64,000 nucleotides of DNA from Gymnothorax reevesii (lineage: Eukaryota; Chordata; Actinopteri; Anguilliformes; Muraenidae): contig CM056576.1 in assembly GCA_029721435.1 (NCBI GenBank), forward strand, positions 63,383,876 to 63,447,875, written 5' to 3'. Made by a program: the position numbers and the translations under genes. The notes beneath the pieces are model-generated. The model was not told the DNA's origin, searched no databases, and saw only the letters and a program-made list of their open reading frames with translations. Position 1 is the stretch's first letter; each line of letters opens with the position of its first letter. This document shows, in pieces, positions 23,376 to 33,484 of this stretch.

Positions 23376-25346
23376 TAACCCCTTTGTGCAGAAGCCAAAT
23401 TTGGCTATTTATGGGTTACCCACTTTAATGCTGTATAATTCAAGATTTAAGCTTCACAAAGAGGAAAAATGTGGCTCAATTCAGGAAAGACACTTACAGC
23501 ATTTAGAATTACATTGTATTTCAGTTTATTTTCATGATTTTGGTTGAGAAAATGAGCAGCAAACATAAAAAATCTTCATGAGAATTCACCATTGAAATTG
23601 CAAAAAAAATCATTCTGACGATTGAAAAACTGCTGGGGCTTAAAACTATACATTTATGGTATCATAAACTCCGTGAGCACAAGTAGAATTCATCTTCAAC
23701 ATTACATTCTAGATTAACTACATGCTATTAGCCAAATTATACAGCTACCCAAGTGTCTCCCCAAAGTCTCAAAATGATTTGCTGTCAAATCATTAAAAAA
23801 ATCATGTATTTAACACAATTAAAGCTTTAAGGCATGAAATTTAATATGAACGAATGATTTTCTGGTTGAGTTTAGTATGAATTTATCAATATCAGTGCAG
23901 TTGAATATCAGTGGTCACCAGTAACCTCTCCAAATACGAACATGCCTTTTCTCCATAATAAAGTCTAGAGTTTTGGCCATTTTTCTTCAAAGCCAGCACA
24001 AACACGCATAAAATAAACTGCTAATTAAACGGTCAGAACATTCACCCTGTAATGAAAGCTACCAGTCCCCTCTTCAAAGCTCACGAACCCATTTCAACAC
24101 TTATAAGGAGCAAGTACACCTCACGAACACAGTAATATCTGAATTCTGAAATATACCTTATTTTAACTGAACAGACACTCCACTTTCAGGGAATATCAAA
24201 TCCATTGCGTCTCCCGATTCAAAAGAAACGTGCAATGAACGTACCGGGAGTCCACACCAAAATGCACGGGCAGTTCGTGTTTTAAACAGGAAAAAAACCT
24301 CGACATTCGACTTTGTTGAGTACATATACATTCCGAAACAGAAAAAAAAAAAGCAAACAAAAATAGCAGCCTGACCTTTTTCGTGAATCCCTCCTCCAGA
24401 GACATTGACTGTATAAAATAGAGACCGATGTACCCAGTAGCAAGAACCCTCCGGTCCTGTTTCATTCGAAATAATTCCAATAGAGCATATCATTCTCATT
24501 TAAATCCTGTAATGTAACTGAACACTTCAAGGCCAGTTTTGCGAACCGATTTTCTATAAATCCCGTCTATTTTAGCCGCGTAATGTGCATAACGTAGACA
24601 GGATACAACCGAGCCTGCTGATACGCATTGGTTTGTATGCTCTGTGTTTGTCCAATCAATGTGTTTCACTTACTCTAAAATGTTTAAACACTCGGGAATT
24701 GGATAAGAAACGAGCCAATCAATACATTGTTATCAGGGAAACTTCACGAGGCCATGAAGTGTAACTCTACAATTACGCAGAAGAGCTTGAGTGTATGGTT
24801 GAGTGATTGGCTATCAACGCCAGAACTCGGGTGGATATAAGGAAGCGCTGGATTTGGCAATGAAGGAATCTACGCGTAAATCCACGGTAGGGAACTACAA
24901 TTTTTTTTTGTATGGGACAACTGTAATAGGCAATAGAATGTGAGAGAATCAATACCATGTCGATTTTTTTGCCTCAGAAAACTGATTTGTATGAACTACT
25001 AATTGGAATACTGTTAGCTCACTGTGGCTAAACTGGTTGCTACTAAGGATAACGATTTTTTCTGTGTCAAGATATCGTTTTTTCAAACTGCTGAATCGAC
25101 ACTATGGGCAAGGATACTGACCAGTTTGCACATCAGGCTTAGCTGAGGAGTTTAATTCATGCGGCTCTCAAAAAACAGGGAGTGGAGTGAACTTCACCGT
25201 ATTCAGAACCGCGTTCGAGGTCTGCTTGCTTGTGAACATTCAATAACTGATCCGGGGGTGCTATCTAGTGATCGAGTACAGTAACAGCGTACTTCCAATT
25301 TGCAGGTCTATAGACGCGGGCATCTACATCTGCAGAAAGGGGTTAA
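23376..25346 (-). mobile_element. TTAA-flanked piggyBac-like element, copy B
   Basis: TTAA at 23376-23379 and 25343-25346; 1.97 kb. Read on the minus strand it follows copy A end to end (for example TCTATAGACCTGCAAATT near its start and the AGAAGCCAAATTTGGC end). Divergence is moderate with many small indels, so it is not a recent duplication. Open frames at 24158-24499 are frame-inconsistent with copy A and are not taken as genes. Confidence 0.85.
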
Positions 25347-26589
25347 TAACCTAACCCTAACTATGACCACACATTGTATAAATAAATCGTCTATTGTTGA
25401 CAATTTTTGTTGCATAGCTTTTGGTGGCATTGTGATGTCTCCACCCATAATGTACAGAGGCACAGATGGTTTAGATTTGTAGAAAATGCTTTTAGCTTTG
25501 ATTCATGAATTAGCAAGTCATTGGCTAATTAGGGCCCGAGCACGGTGCCAGGAACCTATTGTTTTTGTAGAGATTATTATTATGATTTCTTGGCTTTACG
25601 CCCACTTTTGAGGCCTTTCTTGCGCTCTGAGCCGCGCCAAATTTGGCACAGACCTCAATCCTGGTGTAACTCAACATTTTCTGGAGTGACTGGCCTCGGG
25701 CGTGGTCAGGGGGCTCCACAGCGCCCCCAAATGTAGGGCCGTTTTTGGGCATATTTCATCGGAGGTGCACGAAATTTGGTGACATCATAGCTCACATAGT
25801 TACGATGTCATGAGATTGAAAAAAATTTTTTTGGCCCAACAGGAAGTCAGCTGTGGACCATTTCCTGCAGAAATTGTTAATTTACGATCGCAGTTTTGAG
25901 GCCTTTAGGATGTGGAAAAACTCACAAAACTTTGCACATATGCCTGAAATCTTAAAGGGGAACTCCGGTCAATTTCAACACGTATCTTTGTTGTTTGTGG
26001 TGAAGAAGTACTGTCAATAGTGAGACAAACGAAGAAATTTGGTTTTGCCTACACCGAGTTATGCTCCTGCTAAAGTTCGTACCTAAGCGGCTCCAATGCG
26101 GCAGGCTATTAACGTGCTTTTAGTGTCTTGATCGTGATGTCATTTCAAGTCCATAGCCATGTTCACCTAACCCTTCCAAGTGACTGCAATGAATTTCACT
26201 ACAGTAGCTGAACTAGAAATGTTTAAAAATTGTGCTAATTTACTCAGTGCACGTACCTCTGTTTACTTCCTGTTTTCCGATGAAGTCCACACTAGTCGAT
26301 TGTCGAACTCGAAAAATCCAATATTCCAAAATGTAATTTTTCCACCAAAAAACATGCTTGCGAACCGCTGTGGTTATGTCCATTGCGATGACTGTGTAGC
26401 AACATAGCTACACTGCAGCCTAACATCACAACTACATTTTAATACTCGCGTGCAGTCTCATTGGGAATTAGCACTACAGGTGAGTGTTGGCAACATCCGC
26501 GGAGATCTCAGACGAAGACGGAGCGTTGGAATGACAACGACACTTGTTCAGTATCTTGAAAATATTTTCTCCGATGGATAGTTCATCCG

Positions 26590-27076
26590 TATTTATTTAT
26601 TTTACCCTTATTTAACCAGGGAAGTCCCGTTGAGATTGAAATCTCTTTTTCAAGGGAGCCCTGGGGGAAGAGGTGGGGAGGGACAGAGGAATTGCACAGC
26701 CAATTAGATCAGGGGATGATTAGGCGGCAGATCGAAAGAGCCAGGTTGGGACTTTTAGCCATGACACCGGGGAACCCCCTACTCTTATCGAAGAGTGTCA
26801 TAGGATCTTTAATGACCACTGTGAGTCAGGACCTCGGTTTAACGTCGCATCCGAAAGACGGCGTCTCCTTCAGTACAGTGTCCCCGTCACTGCACTGGGG
26901 CATTGGGGATTATCCCGCCAGAGGGAAGATCGCAACCTACTGGCCCACCAACACCTCTTCCAGCAGCAACCTGGTTTTCCTCAGTGGTCTCCCATCCAAG
27001 TACTGGCCAAGCCCACACCTGCTTAGCTTCAGCCACGCAGCTGAAGCTGATCGAATAGTGGTATGGCTGCTGGCAG
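26590..27076 (-). mobile_element. 5S-rRNA-derived SINE (SINE3 type) with L2-like tail
   Basis: On the minus strand the head reads GCCAGCAGCCATACCACT, then GAAGCTAAGCAGG and GTACTTGGATGGGAGACC, the internal promoter boxes of 5S rRNA. A body follows with CCGTCTTTCGGATGCGACGT, and the 3' end carries AATCTCAACGGGACTTCCC-like sequence and an AAATAAATA tail shared with L2-type LINEs (compare 40690-40757). Such SINEs are transcribed by RNA polymerase III and copied by a partner LINE. The long open frames across it (26692-27276 and its opposite strand) are chance. Confidence 0.9.
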
Positions 27077-27089
27077 CTGACTTTCCGAT

Positions 27090-27368
27090 ATGGAACACGA
27101 GGAGTTTTTTGAGTTTGATGGCCGGGGTTACCTCTTCGAACCTGAATATACGGACGAAGAGTTATTGGCACAAGATGTCGAAAGAGCGGCAGAAGCAGAG
27201 GAGCAGGCTGAGGCTGCTTCACGGCCACGAAGTGCGGAGACGTGGTGGTGCTCCTGTGGGTACTGCATCGCAATGACCACAGAGGAAGAAAGTCAGCTGT
27301 CAGATCGTGGATGTTGCCGACACTCATCTGTAGTGCTAATTCCCAATGAGACTGTGCGCGAGTATTAA
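27090..27368 (+). pseudogene. Truncated P2X7-C-terminal-like zinc-domain protein
   Basis: The frame begins MEHEEFFEFDGRGYLFEPEY, is followed by an acidic/alanine-rich linker (EEAEEQAEAA type) and ends in WWCSCGYCIAMTTEEES, then diverges. WCxCGxC followed by M.TEEE resembles the Cys-rich start of the domain shared by the P2X7 receptor tail and many multicopy fish proteins. The expected downstream Cys pair and C-terminal half are replaced by an inverted piece of the element's own leader. Family assignment is from memory of the motif. Confidence 0.5.
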
Positions 27369-27696
27369 AATGTAGTCGCCAGTCACCTGTAGGAGGCAAA
27401 GACGTACAAAAAAGCCTCTTGGAGCCATATCGTAAAACCAACAGGAAGTCAGCCATTTTGAATTTTATGGTCATGTTTGGGCAATGTGCAAGTGTCGTGC
27501 TTCAACGAACTCCTCCTACAGATTTAATGCGATCGACTTCAAATTCGGTCTGTGCCTTCATAAGTTGGGGAAAACTTGCGTAGAAGTCTTAGGGCGTGGC
27601 CGTGGGGGCGTGGCAAACTTCAATGATCGCCATGAGAAATATATTGTTATATCTCGGCCATACGTGATCTGATCCACCTGAAACTTCACACGTGTA

Positions 27697-30600
27697 AGTA
27701 AGGTAAGGTAAGGTGACTTTATTGATACCCAAGGGTAGATTTGTTTGCAGGTAAAAAGTACAAGCTGACACAACAACACACAAAACAATAACAAAACGCA
27801 GAAGACAACAAGATAAAAACAAACAAACAACACTGATAAACAGACAGATGCTCCATGCTTGATATGTAACAATGAATTGATAAATAAATAAATAAATAAA
27901 TAAATAGATTAAAAAAAAAAAAATTTTTAAAAAAATAATAAAAAAAATAAAAAAAAGAGGAGAGGAGGGCTGCCCCTTGAGGTGGATGATCATATGGTGT
28001 TCAAGGCCTTAATGGCTGATGGGATAAAGCTACACCTGTACCTTTTAGTTTTACACACAGGCATTTTGAACCTACGACCAGAAGGGAGAGGCTGGAATTC
28101 ACCATGTAGTGGGTGGAGTATTTCATCTTGGATGGACCTAGCCAGTCTCTGTAATTGCCCATTATATAGAGATTCTAAATTAAGCTGTTGCTCTCCAATT
28201 AATTTACTGGCCCACCTCACTATCTGATTAAGTGTGTATTTATTTTTTAGGGGTAGGTTGCCAAACCAGGACACTAGGCTAAAAGAGATGATGGATTCAA
28301 TAAAACATCTGTAGAACATAGTAAGCAGCTTTTTGTCAACATGAAAGGATGACAGCTTCCTTAGGCAGTGTAGGCGCTGGTTTGCCTTTTTATAGACAGA
28401 CTCACAGTTTGCCACAAAAGTAAGTTTACTGTCGATAATGGTCCCAAGATATTTATAACTATCCACACATTCCACTGCCTGCCCTTTTATGCTGACTATT
28501 TCCTTGTCACTTGAGTGTCTCCTAAAGTCAACATGCATATTTTTTGTTTTTGAGATATTCAGTTGTAGAAAGGACTGCTCACACCAATCTACAAACTCCT
28601 GGACAATTGGACCATGACCTGTCTCATTGTCTCTCAGCAGGCTGACAATAACAGAATCATCTGCATACTTCAAGATGTATCGATCATCTCTGCTGCTGCG
28701 GCACATATTAGTATAAAGAATAAACAAAAGAGGGGACAAAACACAACCTTGAGGCGAGCCGGTGGAGGAGCATATCTGGTCAGACAGGACTCCATTGACA
28801 CGCACTCTTTGTGTCCTGTCAGTCAAAAAATGTAGCACCCAGCCCACAAGGTTTCTACTCAGATTAAATTGCTCTAAAAGTCTTTCTATTAAAATATGGG
28901 GTTGGATAGTATTAAAAGCAGAGGAGAAATCAATAAATAAAAGTTGGGCATGTGTTCCCTTACCTTCCAAATGTTTTAAAAGCATATTCATCAATGATAT
29001 CGTTGCGTCTTCGACACCTCTGCATGGCCTATAGGCAAACTGAAATTGGTCTATATCAGACTGAGTCTCCTTTAAGATTTCATTCCTCACTAATTTTTCA
29101 AAAGTTTTCATGACCAGTGAGGTCAGAGCAATAGGCCTGAAATCATTCTGGACTTTGGGGATCTTTATCTTGGGAACAGGGACAACCACTGCGTCTTTCC
29201 AGCATTTTGGTATGTGCTGGGTTTGTAATGATTTGTTAAAAATATAATGAAAGATTGTACACAGCTCTTTAGAACATAACTTAAGCAGTTTACCACAGAT
29301 ATTATCAGGACCACAACTCTTATTCGCATTAGTGGAAAGTAATGCTTTTTTGACAGTGTCTATATCTATTAAGGAATGATTTTGATCTACTAAATTGTCA
29401 CCAAGTTCCTTTATTTCTCTGCTAAAATCATACGTATCAAAACGGGAGAAAAATATATTAAGAGCATTAGCAAAATCAAAATCTGAGTCAAAATTTTCTA
29501 ACATGACAGTGCTTACATTCTTTAAGTTACTGATACCTGCAATTGATTTCATGCTTGACCAGGCTGAACCCAGATTGTTAGAAACCATTTTATTTTCCAA
29601 GACTGTTTTATAATCACGTTTAGCTCTGAGAATTTCAACCTTCAAGTCTTTGGTGGCTGTATACAGTTCAGAAGCAGTCCCATATTTGAAAGCTTGGCTC
29701 TTAGCCTGTATGCAGGCTTTCACTGATTTTGTGACCCATGGTTTGTTATTTGAATATATTTTAACCGTTTTGCATGGGATAATCATGTCTCTACAGAATG
29801 CTACATAAGAGCATGTTACATCAACTAGTTGATCTAAGTCCTCTCCACAGTCCTCTATGAACACATCCCAATCAGTACAGTCGAAACAGGCCTGTAAACA
29901 CTGCACAGACTCTTCATTCCAGTCCTTAATGTTCTTAAAATGGACCTTTTCCCTCTTCAGAACCGTTTTGTATGTAGGCATGAGGTACACGAAATTGTGG
30001 TCTTCACGGCCCAGAGGGGGCAGGGTGGCCGACTTGTATGCGTCATTCACTGATCCATAACATTGGTCAAGAGTCTTTTCCCGTCTGGTGGGGCAGGTTA
30101 TATATTGTTGAAAGTTAGGGATTATCTTTTTAAGGGAGACATGATTAAAATCACCCAGTAGGAAGGACGGCGATTCGGGGGATATAGATTGCAGCTTTTG
30201 TACTACGTCATACACAGTTTTACAAGCAGAGGGGGCGTGTGCTCCAGGGTGTATATAAAGGACTGTAATAAAAATCTGGGGAAATTCACGGGGTAAATAG
30301 AACGGCCGTAGTGACACCGACAAAAGTTCCACATCGGGGGAGCAAATGCGCACTCTCACAGTTACAGCAGAACAGTACCTTTGGTTGATGTAGAGGCACA
30401 CGCCTCCACCCTGAGTTTTATTTGTCACCTCACTGTTCCGATCCAAGCGGTGAGGTGCTCCAAAGCCGGTGATCATCAGATCCGCGTCTTGATCACGCTT
30501 TGTTAACCATGTCTCTGTGAACGCCAGCACGCAGCAGTCTTTATAATCCTTTTGGAAGCGGGCATTTCCCTGAAGTTCGTCCAATTTGTTCCTGATGGAT

Positions 30601-31060
30601 TGGACGTTCCCCAGGATGATTGAGGGCAATGGGAGCCGATTGGACTGCACCTTTCTCAGACGCAGACGCACTCCTCCTCGCTTCCCCCTCTTTCTCCTCC
30701 TTTTGCCTCCTGGCTCAGCAAAAATGTTTTCTGGATTTCTTCGTATTAAATCCGGAATCTGTAGCGTGATGTCTGACGCGCTAGCTGGACTTACACGGTT
30801 AAATTGCAGCAACTCACTCCTGCTGTATTGCCTCCTGGCAGGGCAGGCAGAGATGAACTCCAGGTACAACAGGAGAGATAAGATCAGCGTTGCGGCACGT
30901 AACAGATCCATATCGTTTCAGTCAGGAGCAACATACACAGTTCAAATGTACCGACACGGACAAACGTAAAACAATAAAACACGATAAAAACATTAAAGCG
31001 TTGTCAGCCAAACTTTACCCGCCGGTCGCAGCGTGCGCATGCGCCCGTGACGACATACGG
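27697..31060 (-). mobile_element. Full-length LINE (Jockey superfamily, Rex1/L2-like)
   Basis: Antisense to efr3b. It has a GC-rich 5' leader (about 31060-30912), a single intact 973-codon ORF, a 3' UTR with (AAAT)n and A-rich runs (27884-27955), and a 3' end reading ATCAATAAAGTCACC then (TTACC)n. An end in AATAAAG plus a short tandem repeat is typical of Rex1/L2-group LINEs. No separate ORF1 is seen. I did not find clear target duplications. Confidence 0.88.
27990..30911 (-). CDS. LINE endonuclease / reverse transcriptase, intact ORF
   Basis: 973 residues without a stop. Residues 1-23 are strongly hydrophobic (signal-peptide-like, ending SACPA), and 70-88 are very basic (KRRRKRGKRGG). The apurinic endonuclease domain spans about 95-310 with GNVQSIRNK (101), TETWL (132), LGDFNH (252) and DHN (304). 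The reverse transcriptase has GPDN (534), motif A FIDFSSAFNT (659-668), motif B GSPQGCVLSP (718) and motif C YADD (749-752). All catalytic acidic residues appear present, so this copy may still make active protein for target-primed reverse transcription. The start was chosen as the first ATG of the open frame. Confidence 0.9.
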   Translation of the reverse strand: MDLLRAATLILSLLLYLEFISACPARRQYSRSELLQFNRVSPASASDITLQIPDLIRRNPENIFAEPGGKRRRKRGKRGGVRLRLRKVQSNRLPLPSIILGNVQSIRNKLDELQGNARFQKDYKDCCVLAFTETWLTKRDQDADLMITGFGAPHRLDRNSEVTNKTQGGGVCLYINQRYCSAVTVRVRICSPDVELLSVSLRPFYLPREFPQIFITVLYIHPGAHAPSACKTVYDVVQKLQSISPESPSFLLGDFNHVSLKKIIPNFQQYITCPTRREKTLDQCYGSVNDAYKSATLPPLGREDHNFVYLMPTYKTVLKREKVHFKNIKDWNEESVQCLQACFDCTDWDVFIEDCGEDLDQLVDVTCSYVAFCRDMIIPCKTVKIYSNNKPWVTKSVKACIQAKSQAFKYGTASELYTATKDLKVEILRAKRDYKTVLENKMVSNNLGSAWSSMKSIAGISNLKNVSTVMLENFDSDFDFANALNIFFSRFDTYDFSREIKELGDNLVDQNHSLIDIDTVKKALLSTNANKSCGPDNICGKLLKLCSKELCTIFHYIFNKSLQTQHIPKCWKDAVVVPVPKIKIPKVQNDFRPIALTSLVMKTFEKLVRNEILKETQSDIDQFQFAYRPCRGVEDATISLMNMLLKHLEGKGTHAQLLFIDFSSAFNTIQPHILIERLLEQFNLSRNLVGWVLHFLTDRTQRVRVNGVLSDQICSSTGSPQGCVLSPLLFILYTNMCRSSRDDRYILKYADDSVIVSLLRDNETGHGPIVQEFVDWCEQSFLQLNISKTKNMHVDFRRHSSDKEIVSIKGQAVECVDSYKYLGTIIDSKLTFVANCESVYKKANQRLHCLRKLSSFHVDKKLLTMFYRCFIESIISFSLVSWFGNLPLKNKYTLNQIVRWASKLIGEQQLNLESLYNGQLQRLARSIQDEILHPLHGEFQPLPSGRRFKMPVCKTKRYRCSFIPSAIKALNTI

Positions 31061-32734
31061 ATTACTTCTGATGTTGAAGGTCCAAAAGCTGTGTGATGAC
31101 AGTCTTGCCCTGAAGACGTCTGTTTGTCAACATTCAGTGGAAGTCCCAGCGCCATCAAATTTCTGTTTGCTACTTGTAACCGGCAGTACAGCTGTCTTAT
31201 CCATACCTTACTGTAGCATAATGTTGTTTAACGCCTGATCAGAGATGTGAAAGATCCATTCCCATTAAAATCCTGTCACGCAAGGTACTCTCCAACTCAA
31301 TCACATTTTGACGTCACATCATGTCTTTGAATGATCAAGAGATCAGTGTGCATCTTTTGAGAAAGGCTGGCGAACTTGGGATTCCATAAACCACCTAGCA
31401 ATAGGACAAGTTTTACTGACTTTGATCGGCTTACTGAAATGTTTGGGTGGCTGGAGGAACATTCGGATGTGTAAAAACGTAAAGCATACATCCAGCCAAG
31501 GTGATCCAGAGTTAAAGCCTAAAGGGGGAGGTCTGATCTGGAATTCTTTTGATTGGGGCTAAAACCAAATCACATCGATTTAGTATAACAATAATTACAA
31601 AGATTCCCTTGAACTAGCGTCAGCAAGATCTGAAGATTGAAAGCTTAATAATCTGAAGAGAAGCGTAATATGCGATAGCATGCATAACAGGATAATGCAG
31701 CTAAACTCGCTATGAAATAACACATCTCAGACCCGAACTGTCGGTTTGCTCATAAGGTAAAATAAGCGCGTCATCAATGTTGAAGGAAATAGTCTGCATG
31801 CGATGGCGTTGAAAGTGACAAATCAGAGCTATAAAAACTTCTCCAGCAGGCATTATAGCTACCATAGGTTCACTAGTCAGCTATCTGTACCCAAAACATT
31901 GTTTTTGAACAACACCAGCAAACTCGCTCCCATCCCAGAAATGTGAAAGTTCAGTTGGGTCGCACAAAAACTGCCGCAAAACCTCAGATAAGTTCATGCC
32001 AATGACAGCTGGCGAAGTTAGTAAAGTTGGGGCAAGAAACAGATCGTATCGCCTTGATATGATGATGATTTACAAAGATTTACCTTTGTTATCGTGAGTT
32101 GCCTTACTAGCCAACAAGGTGGCAAAATCCAAAGAGCAAAGTAATTTAATACGCGATGGCTTTGAATGGCTCAAGTAGCAGAGTCCAGCCGCCACGACCA
32201 AAAACTATAGAGCGTATTACTGTACCAGAAAGCCTCCCGAATTCCAAGAGCATGCATGCACTCCCCAAAAGCTAATTGGTTGGTATGCAAATGAGGAACA
32301 TCATTTTCCAGCCATTCAAAGTCATGAAAACTCCTATTGCTATTTGGCTTGAGAATTCCAAAGTTCGTAGGCCAGTTGGAGTTGGAAACCACAAAATCTC
32401 ACTAAGATTTTTTGAATAGCATTTTTTTTTGTGAAGGGATTGTTACAATGATTAGCATTTCTTCAGAACTGCTGAAATTTGATTGCCATTTTCCGATGTG
32501 AATCCGCCTAATCTGATCACTGCACTGTGAAACGGAAGTGTGCTGTATTAAATAAAAATTCTTCAGGGTAAAATTGATCCATTTTGGAAATTATTTGTCT
32601 TTCAGAGTGGAGTTGTACAGAGTTGTAATTCTCTTGTAATTTTAATTTGTCATCAAGCTCTTTTGTCCATTAAAATTTGTTTTACTGTTTCCTAATTTTT
32701 TCTAATCATTTTTCAGATGTGATAAACAATTCAA
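31061..32734 (+). other. Intron sequence without recognised elements
   Basis: No coding content or clear element ends. There are several AT-rich stretches. Confidence 0.5.
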
Positions 32735-33484
32735 TCAAATCCTTTATTTAACCCGATAAAACCAGTTTGGACCAAAGTCAATGCTGGTCTGGCGGTATGC
32801 AGCAAGTCACAAATAAGTATTACATAAACACAACACATTTCAAGACAATATTGACAAAACGGTACAGTATAAAACAAGAACAAGGGACAGAATAGAGACT
32901 ACCATCTGACAGGACAGAACTAAATATAAAAAAAAGTTCTAAAAATGGCTCAATATAAAAACAGTGGAAAATATATCTGAACTGTACGACGAGAGCAGCT
33001 AATGGGAAAGGCTTCAGAAGTCTTTTGTCTGAAGATGGGAGCAGCAATTTTAAAATGAGTTTGAAGGTCATTCCATGACCAAGGACCAAAGTAAAACAGA
33101 GTCCTCTTACCAGCGTCAGATCACACTGGAGGCACCTTGAATTGCAACCAGGCTTTGTATCTAAGGTTGTAAGAGTTCTGAATTAAAACAAATTTAGAGC
33201 AAATGTACAGGGCTAGTTTGCCTAAAATAGACTTGTATATTAAAACATACCAGTGGTGGAACCTGCGCATAGCTGGTGAAGGCCAGCCGACTAAAGTGTA
33301 GAGTGATGCGTCCTATAGGGCGACTTAGAAATGTATCTCAGTGCAGAATGATAGAGCGGATCGAGTTTATCCAGGAAAGAGGGACATGCAAATCGGTAAA
33401 CAGTATCGCCATAATCAAGTTGAGAAAAAAATCTATTATTTACTAGCCGTTTGCAAGAAAAAGAGGAAAAGCAAGATTTTAATC
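32735..33484 (-). mobile_element. LINE 3' fragment (L2-like)
   Basis: The minus strand reads LDYGDTVYRFA..., LDPLYHSALRYISKSPYRTHH (about 33460-33300), then degraded frames with GWPSPAMRRFHHW, the C-terminal part of a fish LINE reverse transcriptase. The 3' end TGGTTTTATCGGGTTAAAT-like sequence lies near 32740-32765. A Tc1-like transposon is inserted at its upstream side. Confidence 0.75.

Larger units (their letters stand above)
25968..27377 (+). mobile_element. Element carrying a P2X7-C-like gene remnant
   Basis: Starts around AAGGGGAACTCCGGTC. A sequence at about 26430-26500 (CATTTTAATACTCGCG ... AGTGTTGGCAACATCC) recurs inverted at about 27310-27372, so this copy ends in a flipped piece of its own leader. 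Between them lie a SINE and a truncated coding frame. Superfamily unknown to me. Confidence 0.5.
25529..27690 (-). repeat. GGGCCCGAGCAC-type interspersed repeat, split by insertions
   Basis: The left end AGGGCCCGAGCACGG and the style of the body (AGGAAGTCAGC twice, at 25842 and 27441; GGGCGTGG twice) mark a common fish repeat. On the minus strand its end reads GCTCGGGCCCTAATT, that is CTAA followed by TT, which would suit a rolling-circle 3' terminus. The middle (about 25968-27377) is occupied by another element. Confidence 0.5.

Noticed and set aside
24158..24499. Possible host gene of 113 codons (and 17441-17773 on the other copy)
   Set aside because: These are equivalent regions of two copies of the TTAA element, but frames and stops do not agree, so there is no sign of coding constraint.
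26985..27076. 5S rRNA gene
   Set aside because: Only the promoter half is preserved and it is followed by a SINE body and an L2-type tail, so it is a SINE head and not a functional 5S gene.
26692..27474. Overlapping open frames of 194 and 195 codons on opposite strands
   Set aside because: They run through the 5S-derived SINE; no protein similarity, and openness on both strands reflects composition.
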